This document shows positions 7,840 through 17,134 of a DNA stretch of 64,000 bases, in pieces. The notes below the pieces were generated by a model. It did no database searches, was not told the origin of the DNA, and saw only the letters and a list, made by a program, of their open reading frames with translations. The position numbers were made by a program, and so were the translations under genes. This DNA is from JAEUPI01 sp046348365 (GTDB taxonomy: Bacteria; Pseudomonadota; Gammaproteobacteria; Burkholderiales; Burkholderiaceae_C), in the NCBI GenBank assembly GCA_046348365.1, contig JAXMEL010000001.1:1178001-1242000 (forward strand), in the 5' to 3' direction. Within the stretch, counting starts at the first letter, position 1, and each line of letters opens with the position of its first letter.

Positions 7840-10401
7840 TCAGCGTGCCGGCGTGACCGCCTTCGCTGCGGGCGCGCTGCGCACGAAGCTGGCGCTGCGC
7901 GGGCGCGCGAGCTGCCCCGCCGCCGGCGCCGCCTGGCGCGTGGCTCCGGACTCCAGCCTGAAGAAGCCCATCATCTCCTGCAGCGCCGCCGCCTGCCCCG
8001 ACAGCTCTTCGGCCGTGGCACTCAACTCTTCGCTGGCGCTGGCGTTTTGCTGCGTGGCGCTGTTGAGGTGGTTCATCGCGGTGGTGATCTGGTTGACGCC
8101 GCTGGCCTGTTCGCCCGAGGCGGCCGAGATCTCCTGCACCAGCTCGCTGGTCTTGTTGATGGTGGGCACCATCTGCGTCAGCACCGTGCCGGCCTGTTCG
8201 GCCAGGCTGACCGAGGAGCCGGCGAGCTGCCCGATCTCTTGCGCCGCGACCTGGCTGCGCTCGGCGAGCTTGCGCACTTCGGCGGCCACCACGGCGAAGC
8301 CCTTGCCATGTTCGCCGGCACGCGCGGCCTCGATGGCGGCGTTGAGCGCCAGCAGGTTGGTCTGGTAGGCGATGTCGTCGATGATGCTGATCTTGGTGGC
8401 GATGCTCTTCATCGCTTCGACGGTGCGGGTGACGGCCTGGCCGCCTTGCAGCGCCTCCTGGCTGGCCTTGCTGGCCATGCCGTCGGTGACGTTGGCGTTG
8501 TCGCTGTTCTGCTTGACCGAGGCGGCCATCTGCTGCAGCGACGCGGTGGTCTGCTCGACGCTGGCCGCTTGCTCCGAGGCCGACTGCGACAGGCTCTGCG
8601 ACGTGCTCGAGACCTGCCCCGCGGCGGAGGTCAGCGACTGCGCGGCGTTGTCGACATCGCGCAGCGTGCGCAGCAGCGTGTCGAACAGGCCGTTGAGCTG
8701 CTCGCCCACGGTGCGGAAGAAGCCCTGCTTGCCCTGCAGCGCGATGCGCTGCGTCATGTCGCCGCCGACGGCGGCAGCCGTGACCTCGGCGATCTCGCTT
8801 TCGGCGGCGAGCTGCTCGGTGCGGTCGACCCACTGCCCCACGCTGCCATGCAGGCGGCCGTCGCCGGCGACGATCGGCGTCGTGCTGACATCGTAGGTGC
8901 GGCCGCCGAGCACCATGCGCTCGTCGCGCCGCTCGCGCAGCGTCTTCAGGCCCGCCACGACCTGCTCGGCGTTGTCGTAGAACATGCCCACCGAACGGCC
9001 GACCACGCGCGCCGGGTCGAACGCCGGATTGGCCTTGCGGAAGGCCTCGGCATCGCGCTCGAGCACGGCCTGCAGCGCGCGGTTGACGTAGATGATCGTG
9101 CCCTCGGCGTCGGCGATGCGCACCGGCAGCGCCGCGACATCGAGCGCCTGCTGGATGCGCAGCGCCTCCTCCTTGATGCGGCGCTCCTCGGCCTGCATCG
9201 CCTTCTCGCGCTCCTCGGCGGCGAGGGCCTGCGTCATGTCCTTCCACTCGACCACCACGCCGAGGCGGCGGCTCGCGGCGTCGATCACCGGGTTGAGGAT
9301 CAGGTCGAAGCGGCGGCCGCCGATGGCCAGGCGCGCGCGGTGCTCGCCCGTGAGCCGCGCCAGCAGCTGGCGCTGGTGTTCGGGCCGCTTGTGGAACTGG
9401 TCGATGTTGACGCCGACGATGCGCTTGGCATCGAACTGCGGCAGATCGCGCCGCAGCTCGGATTCGACGGTGTCGAACATCTGCTGCAGCGCCTTGTTCA
9501 GGTAGACGATGTTGAGGTCGGCATCGGCCACCATCATGTTGGTCGCCGCCACGTCGAGCGCCTGGCGGATGCGCTCGGCCTCGGCAGCGCGACGCGCGGT
9601 GTCGGCGACCTCGAAGCCCAGGCGCACCTGCACGCAGCGCAGCGCGCGCATCAGCTCGGCGATCTCGTCCTCGCCGTGCGCCTCGACCAGGCCGTCGAAG
9701 CGGCCCTGGCCGAAGCGCTGCAGCCACTGCACCGCCTCGTTCAGACCGCGCCGCTGCGCACCGAGCAGCCGCACGCCGCCCCAGGCGCAGCCGGCAGCCA
9801 GCACGCCGGCCAGCGCGATCAGCGCGCCGAGGTGGAACCAGCCGCCGGCCACGGCCGCCACCAGCGCGAGCGCCGCGCCGGCGCCGAGCAGCGCCGCGCG
9901 CCGGGCGATCGGCGCCGTGGCCAGCCGCGCGGCGATGCCGGGGCCGCGCGCGGCGGCGACCTTGCCGTCGCGGATCGTCTGGCCCTTCGCGCGCCCCTCG
10001 CGGAATGCGCGATAGGCGGCGTCGGCGCCGTCGATCTGCGTGCGCGTGGGCACCGAGCGCACCGACAGGTAGCCGGCGATCGTGTCGCCCTCGAACACCG
10101 GCGTCACGTTGGCCACCACCCAGTAGTGGTCGCCGTCCTTGCGCCGGTTCTTCACCACGCCGGTCCACGGCCGGCCCGACTTGAGCGTGCGCCACAGATC
10201 CTCGAACGCCTCGGGCGGCATGTCGGGGTGGCGCACCAGGTTGTGCGGCTGCCCGATCAGCTCGGCCTCGGCAAAGCCGCTGGCCTCGATGAAGTCGCCG
10301 TTGACGAAGGTGATGCGCCCCTTGGTGTCGGTGCGCGAGACGATGGTCATGCCCTCGCGGAGCAGGTACTCGCGCTGGGTGATCGGCAGGTTGGTACGCA
10401 T
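7840..10401 (-). CDS. Aer-like methyl-accepting chemotaxis protein with three PAS domains
   Basis: An 853-residue transducer. An N-terminal Aer-type PAS domain (about 10-120, with NGDFIEASGF and HPDMPPEAFEDLW) precedes a membrane hairpin at about 165-215, so the sensor is cytoplasmic. A HAMP-like linker and two further PAS domains (about 270-400 and 410-540) follow, then a methyl-accepting signalling domain with the conserved hairpin tip (NAAIEAARAGEHGKGFAVVA). The Aer-type PAS suggests FAD and energy/redox sensing, an inference from family. The last 250 residues are almost identical to those of the receptor at 11021-14170. There is no aromatic CheR-docking tail. The gene lies between cheW and cheR. 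Confidence 0.93.
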   Translation of the reverse strand: MRTNLPITQREYLLREGMTIVSRTDTKGRITFVNGDFIEASGFAEAELIGQPHNLVRHPDMPPEAFEDLWRTLKSGRPWTGVVKNRRKDGDHYWVVANVTPVFEGDTIAGYLSVRSVPTRTQIDGADAAYRAFREGRAKGQTIRDGKVAAARGPGIAARLATAPIARRAALLGAGAALALVAAVAGGWFHLGALIALAGVLAAGCAWGGVRLLGAQRRGLNEAVQWLQRFGQGRFDGLVEAHGEDEIAELMRALRCVQVRLGFEVADTARRAAEAERIRQALDVAATNMMVADADLNIVYLNKALQQMFDTVESELRRDLPQFDAKRIVGVNIDQFHKRPEHQRQLLARLTGEHRARLAIGGRRFDLILNPVIDAASRRLGVVVEWKDMTQALAAEEREKAMQAEERRIKEEALRIQQALDVAALPVRIADAEGTIIYVNRALQAVLERDAEAFRKANPAFDPARVVGRSVGMFYDNAEQVVAGLKTLRERRDERMVLGGRTYDVSTTPIVAGDGRLHGSVGQWVDRTEQLAAESEIAEVTAAAVGGDMTQRIALQGKQGFFRTVGEQLNGLFDTLLRTLRDVDNAAQSLTSAAGQVSSTSQSLSQSASEQAASVEQTTASLQQMAASVKQNSDNANVTDGMASKASQEALQGGQAVTRTVEAMKSIATKISIIDDIAYQTNLLALNAAIEAARAGEHGKGFAVVAAEVRKLAERSQVAAQEIGQLAGSSVSLAEQAGTVLTQMVPTINKTSELVQEISAASGEQASGVNQITTAMNHLNSATQQNASASEELSATAEELSGQAAALQEMMGFFRLESGATRQAAPAAGQLARPRSASFVRSAPAAKAVTPAR
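7885..8636. repeat. 752-bp near-identical repeat, copy A
   Basis: This stretch matches 11123-11874 in the same orientation with only a handful of substitutions and no indels. It encodes the signalling domain of both receptors. Homology ends abruptly on both sides, which is the picture expected from recent gene conversion or domain duplication. Confidence 0.95.
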
Positions 10402-10432
10402 GACGGTCCTTGTGCGGGAATAACGGTGAAGT

Positions 10433-11002
10433 TCAGTGGCCGGGGGAGTGCGCGCCCTGGTGTGCGCTTTGGTGTGCGGCGATCAGGCCCGACAGCGCCT
10501 GCAGCTCCAGCACGGCCTCGAGATTCAGCTCGGGCGTGACGAGGCCGCGGGCGCGGGTGATGCAGCGCACGAAGCGCGGGTCGACCCGCGTGCCCATGCG
10601 CGGCACCGGCTCGCACTCGCCGGCGCGGAAGTCGAACACCTCGTGCACGCCGTCGACCAGCATGCCGAGCGTCATCGGCGCGCCGCCGTCGACGGGCACG
10701 TCGACGATCACCACGCAGCTGCGTCGGCCGACGACCGTGGCCTGCAGGCCGAGACGCGCGCCGAGGTCGAGCACCGGCACCACGACACCGCGCAGGTTCA
10801 TCACGCCGCGCACGAACGCCGGCACCAGCGGCAGCGGCGTCATCGGCATCAGCTCGAGGATCTCGCGCACCGATTCCACGCGCACGGCGTACGACTCGGT
10901 GCCGATCGCGAAGCGCAGGTACTGCAGCGCCGGCTGCGGCTCGGCGCGTGCCACGGCCGCCGGTGCGGCGGGCGTGGCCTCGGCGGCGAAGGCATGTTCC
11001 AT
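10433..11002 (-). CDS. cheW: Chemotaxis coupling protein CheW
   Basis: A 189-residue adaptor linking receptors to CheA. The CheW fold starts at about residue 25 (QYLRFAIGTESYAVRVESVREIL) and includes the conserved ...RGVMNLRGVVVPVLDLGARLGL signature split over two strands. There is an extra Ala/Pro-rich N-terminal extension of about 25 residues and a His-rich C-terminal tail (HQSAHQGAHSPGH). The gene is flanked by two receptor genes on the same strand, with 31 and 18 bp gaps, and is part of the che operon. Confidence 0.95.
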   Translation of the reverse strand: MEHAFAAEATPAAPAAVARAEPQPALQYLRFAIGTESYAVRVESVREILELMPMTPLPLVPAFVRGVMNLRGVVVPVLDLGARLGLQATVVGRRSCVVIVDVPVDGGAPMTLGMLVDGVHEVFDFRAGECEPVPRMGTRVDPRFVRCITRARGLVTPELNLEAVLELQALSGLIAAHQSAHQGAHSPGH

Positions 11003-11020
11003 GGCGACGTCTCCCGCGCG

Positions 11021-14000
11021 TCAGAAGCGCCCGAAGTGCGCTTCGTCGACGTCGTGGCCATCGGCCGGCGCGCTCTCGCGCTCGCGCTCGGGCGCGGGCC
11101 GCGCCGGCGCGGCGCTGCGCGTGAAGCTGGCGCTGCGCGGGCGCGCGAGCTGCCCCGCTGCCGGCGCCGCCTGGCGCGTGGCTCCGGACTCCAGCCTGAA
11201 GAAGCCCATCATCTCCTGCAGCGCTGCCGCCTGCCCCGACAGCTCTTCGGCCGTGGCGCTCAACTCTTCGCTGGCGCTGGCGTTTTGCTGCGTGGCGCTG
11301 TTGAGGTGGTTCATCGCGGTGGTGATCTGGTTGACGCCGCTGGCCTGTTCGCCCGAGGCGGCCGAGATCTCCTGCACCAGCTCGCTGGTCTTGTTGATGG
11401 TGGGCACCATCTGCGTCAGCACCGTGCCGGCCTGTTCGGCCAGGCTGACCGAGGAGCCGGCGAGCTGCCCGATCTCCTGCGCCGCGACCTGGCTGCGCTC
11501 GGCGAGCTTGCGCACTTCGGCGGCCACCACGGCGAAGCCCTTGCCATGTTCGCCGGCACGCGCGGCCTCGATGGCGGCGTTGAGCGCCAGCAGGTTGGTC
11601 TGGTAGGCGATGTCGTCGATGATGCTGATCTTGGTGGCGATGCTCTTCATCGCTTCGACGGTGCGGGTGACGGCCTGGCCGCCTTGCAGCGCTTCCTGGC
11701 TGGCCTTGCTGGCCATGCCGTCGGTGACGTTGGCGTTGTCGCTGTTCTGCTTGACCGAGGCGGCCATCTGCTGCAGCGACGCGGTGGTCTGCTCGACGCT
11801 GGCCGCCTGCTCCGAGGCCGACTGCGACAGGCTCTGCGACGTGCTCGAGACCTGGCCTGCGGCGGAGGTCAGCGCGTTGGCCGCGGCCGAGACGTCGGCG
11901 ATGGTGCTCACCAGCTGCGAGGTCATCGCGTTGACGTCGCTTTGCAGCTGCTCGAACACGCCGTGGAACTCGCCTTCGAGCTGGCGCGTGAGGTCGCCCT
12001 GCGCGACGCGGTTGACCGACGCGCTCACCTGCTGCAGCGAGCCCTCGGTGGTCGTCATCAGCGCATTGAGGTGCTCGCCGACGAGCTTGAAGAAGCCCTG
12101 GCGGCCCGACACGTCCATGCGGCGCGAGAAGTCGCCGCGCGCGGCGGACTCGACCACCGCGGTGACGTCTTCCTCGGCCTGCACCTCGGCCGTGCGGTCC
12201 ACCCATTCGAGCACGCTGCCTGCGCGGCCGCCCTGGCCGTCGAAGATCGGCGTGGCAACGAGGCGGATCGTGCTGGCGCCGAACTTGAACTGCGCGGTGT
12301 GAGGCTGGCGCAGGCCGTCGACGATGCCGCGCTGGTGCGACGGGTTGCGGTGGAACGCATCGAAGTTGCGGCCCAGCACCTGGTCGGCCGAGAAGTCGGG
12401 CACGCGCTGGCGCAGGTCGCCCTCGATGCGGCGCAGCAGATTCATCACCGCCGAGTTGGTGAAGCGGATCACGCCTTCCTTGTCGGTCACCATCACCGCG
12501 CTCGGCACCGATTCGAGCGCGAGCCGGATGCGCAGGTTCTCGGCGGCGGCGGCAGCGGCGGCCAGCTCGGCGGTGCAGTCGACCCACTCGAGGATGGTGC
12601 CGGCGCGCGCGCCCTGCGCGTCGCGGATCGGCGAGGCGATCAGGCGGATCGTGGTGTCGCCGAACCTGAACGTGGCGGTGTGCGGCTTCGTCAGTGCCTC
12701 GACGATGGCGCGCTGGTGGCCCGGGTTCTTGTGGAAGACGTCGAAGTTCCTGCCGAGCACGTTGTCGACCGAGAAGCTCGGCACCAGCTGGCGCAGGCCG
12801 CCCTCGATGCGGCGCAGCAGCTCGGTCACCGCGGGATTCATGAACCGGATCACGCCTTCGCGATCGGTCACCATCACTGCGCTGGGCACCGCCTCGAGCG
12901 CCATGCGGATGCGCAGGTTCTCGGCCGCGGCCACGGCGGCCTCGCCGAGCTGGGTGCGCACGCGCTCGAACGATTCGGCGATCTGCGCGAACTCGTCGCG
13001 CGACTCGACCTGCGCCGCGCGCGAGAAGTCGCCGGCGGCCAGCGCCGCGGTGGCGCCCTGCAGCGCCAGCGACGAACGCCGCACCGAGCGCGCGACCGCC
13101 AGCGAGAGGTAGATCGACAGCAGCACGCCGGCGATGGCCAGCGCGATCATGCGGTTGCGCTCGCCCGCGATGCGCTGCGCGCGCGCGTCGAGCAGATGCT
13201 CCAGGCGGTGCACGGCGTTGGTGTGGAAGGTGTCGACCTTCTCCAGCGCCTCGCTGCCGGTCTTGAACAGCGCCATCGCATCGCCCTTGAGCTTGGCGGC
13301 GGTGCCGAGGCCGGCGACCTGGGCCATGAACGCCTCGGTCGCCGCGGCGGCTTCCTTCCAGCCCTCTGGCGTGGCTTCGCCGGTGCGCTCCAGCGCCGCC
13401 AGCTTGAGTTGCAGCGCCGCGGTGGCGAGCTGCATCGCGCGCTGCGCCGCCGCGAAGCGGGCGACGTCCTCGGTGGTCCATTCGCCGCGCGCCAGCGCGC
13501 CGGCGCCGACGCCGCGCATCTGCGCCGCGGCCTCGGCATAGTGGTTGGTGCGCTCGACCGCGATGTCCATCAAGGTGTAGGTCGGGGCTTCGGGGTCGAG
13601 CTGCAGGCCGCTCTTCTCGGACATCAGCGTGACGAAGTCGTAGGCGCGCCGGATCAGCAGCGTCTGCTCCTGGAAGCTGGCCTGGCCGGCGGTGCTGCGC
13701 GCGATCTCGTCGCGCAGCGCGGCCCAGGGCTTGGCCAGATCGAGGCCCGACCTGGCGAGCTGCGGCTCGACCGCCTCGGACAACTTCGCGATCGACGCGC
13801 GCGACTCGCGCACCAGCGCCTCCGCCGCGGCCTGGCCGGTGGTGGCCATGGCGCTGTGGCCGCGGTGGCTCTGCATCGCCGAGGCCAGGTCGAGCACGCT
13901 GCCGATCACCGGCACCGCGGCCAGCTCGGCGCGCGTGAGCACCACGTCGGCGCTCTGGCGCAGCACGATGGTCACCAGCGTGGCGGCCAGCGGCACGATC

Positions 14001-14170
14001 AGCACGATGGCCACCAGCGCGAACTTCGCGCCCAGGCTCAGGCGGTTGGTGAGCCAGGCGATCGGCGCGTAGAGGCGATCGGCCCAGGTCGACGGCTGTG
14101 CCGCCGCATCGGCGCCGGGAGCTTGAGTGCGTGTCTTCATGATGGCTTTCGTCGTGAGGCCGTGGGACAT
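11021..14170 (-). CDS. Methyl-accepting chemotaxis protein with tandem PAS domains and a CheR-docking-like tail
   Basis: A 1049-residue transducer. Transmembrane helices at about 48-70 and 340-362 bracket a periplasmic helical sensor of about 270 residues. A HAMP domain follows, then two tandem PAS domains that are close duplicates (ALEAVPSAVMVTDREGVI and ALESVPSAVMVTDKEGVI), a second HAMP-like segment and the signalling domain. The protein ends in HFGRF, which fits the loose x-aromatic-x-x-aromatic rule for CheR/CheB docking pentapeptides. The start at 14170 has a good ribosome binding site (AGGGAG); an internal ATG at 14140 is the alternative. The signalling domain is nearly identical to that of the receptor at 7840-10401. 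Confidence 0.93.
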   Translation of the reverse strand: MSHGLTTKAIMKTRTQAPGADAAAQPSTWADRLYAPIAWLTNRLSLGAKFALVAIVLIVPLAATLVTIVLRQSADVVLTRAELAAVPVIGSVLDLASAMQSHRGHSAMATTGQAAAEALVRESRASIAKLSEAVEPQLARSGLDLAKPWAALRDEIARSTAGQASFQEQTLLIRRAYDFVTLMSEKSGLQLDPEAPTYTLMDIAVERTNHYAEAAAQMRGVGAGALARGEWTTEDVARFAAAQRAMQLATAALQLKLAALERTGEATPEGWKEAAAATEAFMAQVAGLGTAAKLKGDAMALFKTGSEALEKVDTFHTNAVHRLEHLLDARAQRIAGERNRMIALAIAGVLLSIYLSLAVARSVRRSSLALQGATAALAAGDFSRAAQVESRDEFAQIAESFERVRTQLGEAAVAAAENLRIRMALEAVPSAVMVTDREGVIRFMNPAVTELLRRIEGGLRQLVPSFSVDNVLGRNFDVFHKNPGHQRAIVEALTKPHTATFRFGDTTIRLIASPIRDAQGARAGTILEWVDCTAELAAAAAAAENLRIRLALESVPSAVMVTDKEGVIRFTNSAVMNLLRRIEGDLRQRVPDFSADQVLGRNFDAFHRNPSHQRGIVDGLRQPHTAQFKFGASTIRLVATPIFDGQGGRAGSVLEWVDRTAEVQAEEDVTAVVESAARGDFSRRMDVSGRQGFFKLVGEHLNALMTTTEGSLQQVSASVNRVAQGDLTRQLEGEFHGVFEQLQSDVNAMTSQLVSTIADVSAAANALTSAAGQVSSTSQSLSQSASEQAASVEQTTASLQQMAASVKQNSDNANVTDGMASKASQEALQGGQAVTRTVEAMKSIATKISIIDDIAYQTNLLALNAAIEAARAGEHGKGFAVVAAEVRKLAERSQVAAQEIGQLAGSSVSLAEQAGTVLTQMVPTINKTSELVQEISAASGEQASGVNQITTAMNHLNSATQQNASASEELSATAEELSGQAAALQEMMGFFRLESGATRQAAPAAGQLARPRSASFTRSAAPARPAPERERESAPADGHDVDEAHFGRF
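11123..11874. repeat. 752-bp near-identical repeat, copy B
   Basis: Direct-repeat partner of 7885-8636, encoding the receptor signalling domain. A recombination between the copies would delete cheW and fuse the two receptors. Confidence 0.95.
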
Positions 14171-14189
14171 GGTTGAACTCCCTGCTGTC

Positions 14190-16337
14190 TCAGTTGTGGG
14201 CGCGCGCGCCGGGGCGCTGCGCGGCGCCGTGGTCGCTCACCAGCTCGAGCAGCGCCGGCACGTCGACGATCAGCGCGACTTCGCCGCTGCCGAGGATGGT
14301 GGAGCCGGCCAGGCCGCGCAGATGCGCGAAGGCCGGGCCGAGCGGCTTGATCACCGTCTGGTGCTCGCCGAGCAGGCGGTCGACGACCAGGCCGACGCGG
14401 CTCGCGCCGTCTTTCACCAGCACCAGGCTGCGCCGTCCGCCGGCGTCGCGGGCGCTCGTGTGCGCATGCCGGTAGAAGCGGCCGAGGTCCAGGTACGGCA
14501 GCACCTCGCCGCGCAGGTCGAAGTGGCCCACCACGCGCTCGGGCTCGGCCTCGCATTCGCGCGGCACGCCCAGGCATTCGGCCACCAGCTCCAGCGGCAG
14601 CACGTAGCTCACGCCGCCGACGCTGGTGAGGAAGCCGTCGATGATCGCCAGCGTGAGCGGCAGGCGGATCTGCACCGTGGTGCCGGTGCCCGCCTGGCTG
14701 GCGATCTTGATCTGGCCGCGCAGCGCGTCGACGTTGCGGCGCACCACGTCCATGCCGACGCCGCGGCCCGAGAGGTTGGTCACCTGCTCGGCGGTGGAGA
14801 AGCCCGGCTCGAAGATCAGCTGGTGCACCTGGTCGTCGTCGAGCTGCACATCGGCGGCCACCAGGCCGCGCTCGACCGCCTTGGCCAGGATGCGCTCGCG
14901 GTTCAGGCCGCGGCCGTCGTCGCTGACCTCGATGATCACGCTGCCCGACTCGTGGTACGCATGCAGCGCGAGGTGCCCCTGCGCGCTCTTGCCCGCGGCC
15001 TGGCGCTCGGCGCTCGGCTCCAGGCCGTGGTCGAGGCTGTTGCGCACCAGGTGCATCAGCGGGTCGGCGATGGTTTCGACCATCGACTTGTCGAGCTCGG
15101 TGTCGCCGCCGGTGATCTGCAGGTCGACCGTCTTGCCGAGCTCCTTGGAGACATCGCGCACCACGCGGTGGAAGCGGCTGAAGGTCTCGCCCACCGGCAC
15201 CATGCGCAGGCCGAGCGCGCCGTCGCGCGCCTGCTGCACCAGGTCGTGGATGCGCTGCGCCGCCTCGCCGAAGCGCGGCGAGCTTTCGGCCTGCGCCACC
15301 ATCTGCGCACCGGAGCTGGCGATCACCAGCTCGCCGATGAGGTCGATCAGCGTGTCGAGCTTGTCGGCACGCACGCGGATGAAGCGCGATTCGTCGCCGC
15401 GACGGTCCTTCGGGCCGCCGCGCCGCTCGGGCTCGTTGTGCCGGCGGTCGGCCGGCGCCGCCTCGGCGCGGCGCTCGATGAACGGTTTCGCGGCCGGGCC
15501 GGCCAGCGCCTGCCAGTGCGCGAGCAGCGCCTCGCGCGCGGCGGCATCGCCCGCGCGCTGCGCGAGCAGCGCTTCGTAGGCCGGGCCGTCGGCCTCGGGC
15601 GGCAGCAGCGCGAGGTCGCAGTCCTCGCGCAGGAACTCGAACACCTGCTCGATCGCCTCTCGCGTCGCGCCGGTGCGCAGACGGATCTCGAAGCCGAGAT
15701 GGCAGCCCTCGGGGTCGAGCGCGGCCAGCGCGGGCACCGCCTCGGTGAGCAGCCGGATGCCCGCCACCTGGCCGATGGTGTCGAGGTAGCGGATGAACGA
15801 CATCGGGTCGAGGCCGTGACGCAGCGCGTCGCTGCCCACGCGCAGCGAGATGTGCCATTCGCCTGTGGCGGCGGCGGCAGCGGCGGCCGGCGTCTCGGCT
15901 GCGCCCTTGGCGGTCGATGCGCCAGCGTCGGCGGTCGCGCCGCGCAGCGCGCGCAGGCGCGCGCCGAGCGAGGCGCTGACCTCGTCGACCTCGGCATCGG
16001 AGGCGCCGCCGGCGATGGCGTCGAGCAGCCGCTCGATCTGGTCGCGCGAGGCGAGCAGCAGCGCCATCGCCTCGTCGCTGCCGCCCAGGCGCGACTCGCG
16101 CATCGCGTCGAGCACGCTCTCGACCTCGTGCGTGAAGCCGACGATGCCGGCGTAGCCGAACAGGCCCGCGGTGCCCTTGATGGTGTGCGCGGCACGGAAC
16201 GCACCGTGCACGGCGTCGCCGTCGGCGCCCTCCTGCTCCATCGCCAGCAGGCTGCGCTCGAACAGGTGCAGGTTGTCGCGCGCCTCCTCGAGGAAGCCCT
16301 CGCGGGCGGCGGCGATGATGTCGTCGTCGGCAGACAT
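14190..16337 (-). CDS. cheA: Chemotaxis histidine kinase CheA
   Basis: A 715-residue kinase that phosphorylates CheY and CheB. The HPt domain (1-110) holds the phosphorylated His51 in AAHTIKGTAGLFG. A P2-like region (about 165-260) follows, then the dimerisation domain (RVRADKLDTLIDLIGELVI), the HATPase domain (LVRNSLDHGLE, VSDDGRGLN, GRGVGMDVV) and a C-terminal CheW-like domain. The ATG at 16337 follows a GGAGTGAGC ribosome binding site. The STAS gene ends 5 bp upstream. The open frame continues further upstream but only through the overlapping STAS gene. Confidence 0.96.
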   Translation of the reverse strand: MSADDDIIAAAREGFLEEARDNLHLFERSLLAMEQEGADGDAVHGAFRAAHTIKGTAGLFGYAGIVGFTHEVESVLDAMRESRLGGSDEAMALLLASRDQIERLLDAIAGGASDAEVDEVSASLGARLRALRGATADAGASTAKGAAETPAAAAAAATGEWHISLRVGSDALRHGLDPMSFIRYLDTIGQVAGIRLLTEAVPALAALDPEGCHLGFEIRLRTGATREAIEQVFEFLREDCDLALLPPEADGPAYEALLAQRAGDAAAREALLAHWQALAGPAAKPFIERRAEAAPADRRHNEPERRGGPKDRRGDESRFIRVRADKLDTLIDLIGELVIASSGAQMVAQAESSPRFGEAAQRIHDLVQQARDGALGLRMVPVGETFSRFHRVVRDVSKELGKTVDLQITGGDTELDKSMVETIADPLMHLVRNSLDHGLEPSAERQAAGKSAQGHLALHAYHESGSVIIEVSDDGRGLNRERILAKAVERGLVAADVQLDDDQVHQLIFEPGFSTAEQVTNLSGRGVGMDVVRRNVDALRGQIKIASQAGTGTTVQIRLPLTLAIIDGFLTSVGGVSYVLPLELVAECLGVPRECEAEPERVVGHFDLRGEVLPYLDLGRFYRHAHTSARDAGGRRSLVLVKDGASRVGLVVDRLLGEHQTVIKPLGPAFAHLRGLAGSTILGSGEVALIVDVPALLELVSDHGAAQRPGARAHN

Positions 16338-16342
16338 GATGC

Positions 16343-16663
16343 TCACTCCGCATTGGCGGCGCGATGCTCGAGCCGCTCGTCCAGGCCGTAGCGCGCCAGC
16401 GCCTCGATCACGCCGGCGCTCGGGTTCGACCACGCCACGCGGCGCCCGGCGGCGGCGGCGCTGGCGCGCGCGGCCAGCAGCAGCTGCACGCCGGCGCTGT
16501 CGCATTCGCCGACGGCCGAGAGGTCGATCGCCTCGGCGCCCTGCTCGATCCAGCCGCGCAGCTGCTCGTGCAGCGCCGCGGCATGGTGGATCGTGAGGTC
16601 GCCGTCGATGCGCGGCGCGTGCGTCGCTGGCGCGGCCTTGCGCGAACGGGGCTTGGCGCTCAT
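16343..16663 (-). CDS. STAS-domain (anti-anti-sigma-like) protein
   Basis: A 106-residue single STAS domain. After a basic N-terminal tail (MSAKPRSRKAA) the fold is readable, with the conserved phosphorylatable Ser56 in the motif ECDSAGVQLLLAA. In SpoIIAA-type proteins this serine is phosphorylated by a partner kinase. Here the gene lies between cheY and cheA, as in several F7-type chemotaxis clusters, where STAS proteins are thought to tune CheA signalling. No partner anti-sigma kinase is in the window. The start was chosen at the first ATG giving a STAS-only protein; the frame is open upstream but without homology. Confidence 0.88.
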   Translation of the reverse strand: MSAKPRSRKAAPATHAPRIDGDLTIHHAAALHEQLRGWIEQGAEAIDLSAVGECDSAGVQLLLAARASAAAAGRRVAWSNPSAGVIEALARYGLDERLEHRAANAE

Positions 16664-16722
16664 AGCGGAACCTTCGCGCTGATCGCGCTCCGGTGTGAGC
16701 GCTTTGGAGCGGCCATGCGCGC

Positions 16723-17085
16723 TCACGGGCACAGCACCTTCACGGCGTCGACCAGCTGCGACGGCTGGAACGGCTTGGTGATCCAGGCCCGCACGCCGGC
16801 CGCCTTGGCCTCGGCCTTCTTGGCCTCCTGCGACTCGGTGGTCAGCATGATCATCGGCGTGAACTTGAACGGGCTCGCCTTGACGTGGCGCGCGAAGTTC
16901 AGGCCGTCCATGCGCGGCATGTTCACGTCGCACACGATCAGGTTCGGCTTGGTCGTCGGCAGCTTCTCGGCCGCGTCCTGGCCGTCGACGGCCTCCACCA
17001 CGGCATAGCCGGCCTTCTGCAGCGCCAGCTTGACGACGGTGCGAAAGCTCCCCGAGTCGTCCACCACCATGACTGTCTTGCTCAT
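16723..17085 (-). CDS. cheY: Chemotaxis response regulator CheY
   Basis: A 120-residue stand-alone receiver domain. The acidic pocket D9/D10, the phosphoacceptor Asp53 (IVCDVNMPRMDG), Thr82/83 (MLTTES) and Lys104 (WITKPF) are all present. It would carry the CheA signal to a flagellar or other output. There is no cheZ in the window, so the phosphatase is elsewhere or absent. It is 49 bp downstream of the small receptor gene and upstream of the STAS gene on the same strand. Confidence 0.95.
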   Translation of the reverse strand: MSKTVMVVDDSGSFRTVVKLALQKAGYAVVEAVDGQDAAEKLPTTKPNLIVCDVNMPRMDGLNFARHVKASPFKFTPMIMLTTESQEAKKAEAKAAGVRAWITKPFQPSQLVDAVKVLCP

Positions 17086-17134
17086 GACCGACTTCTCCCG
17101 TCCTCGATGCGTGCGCGCTCCGCTCGGGCCGCGC

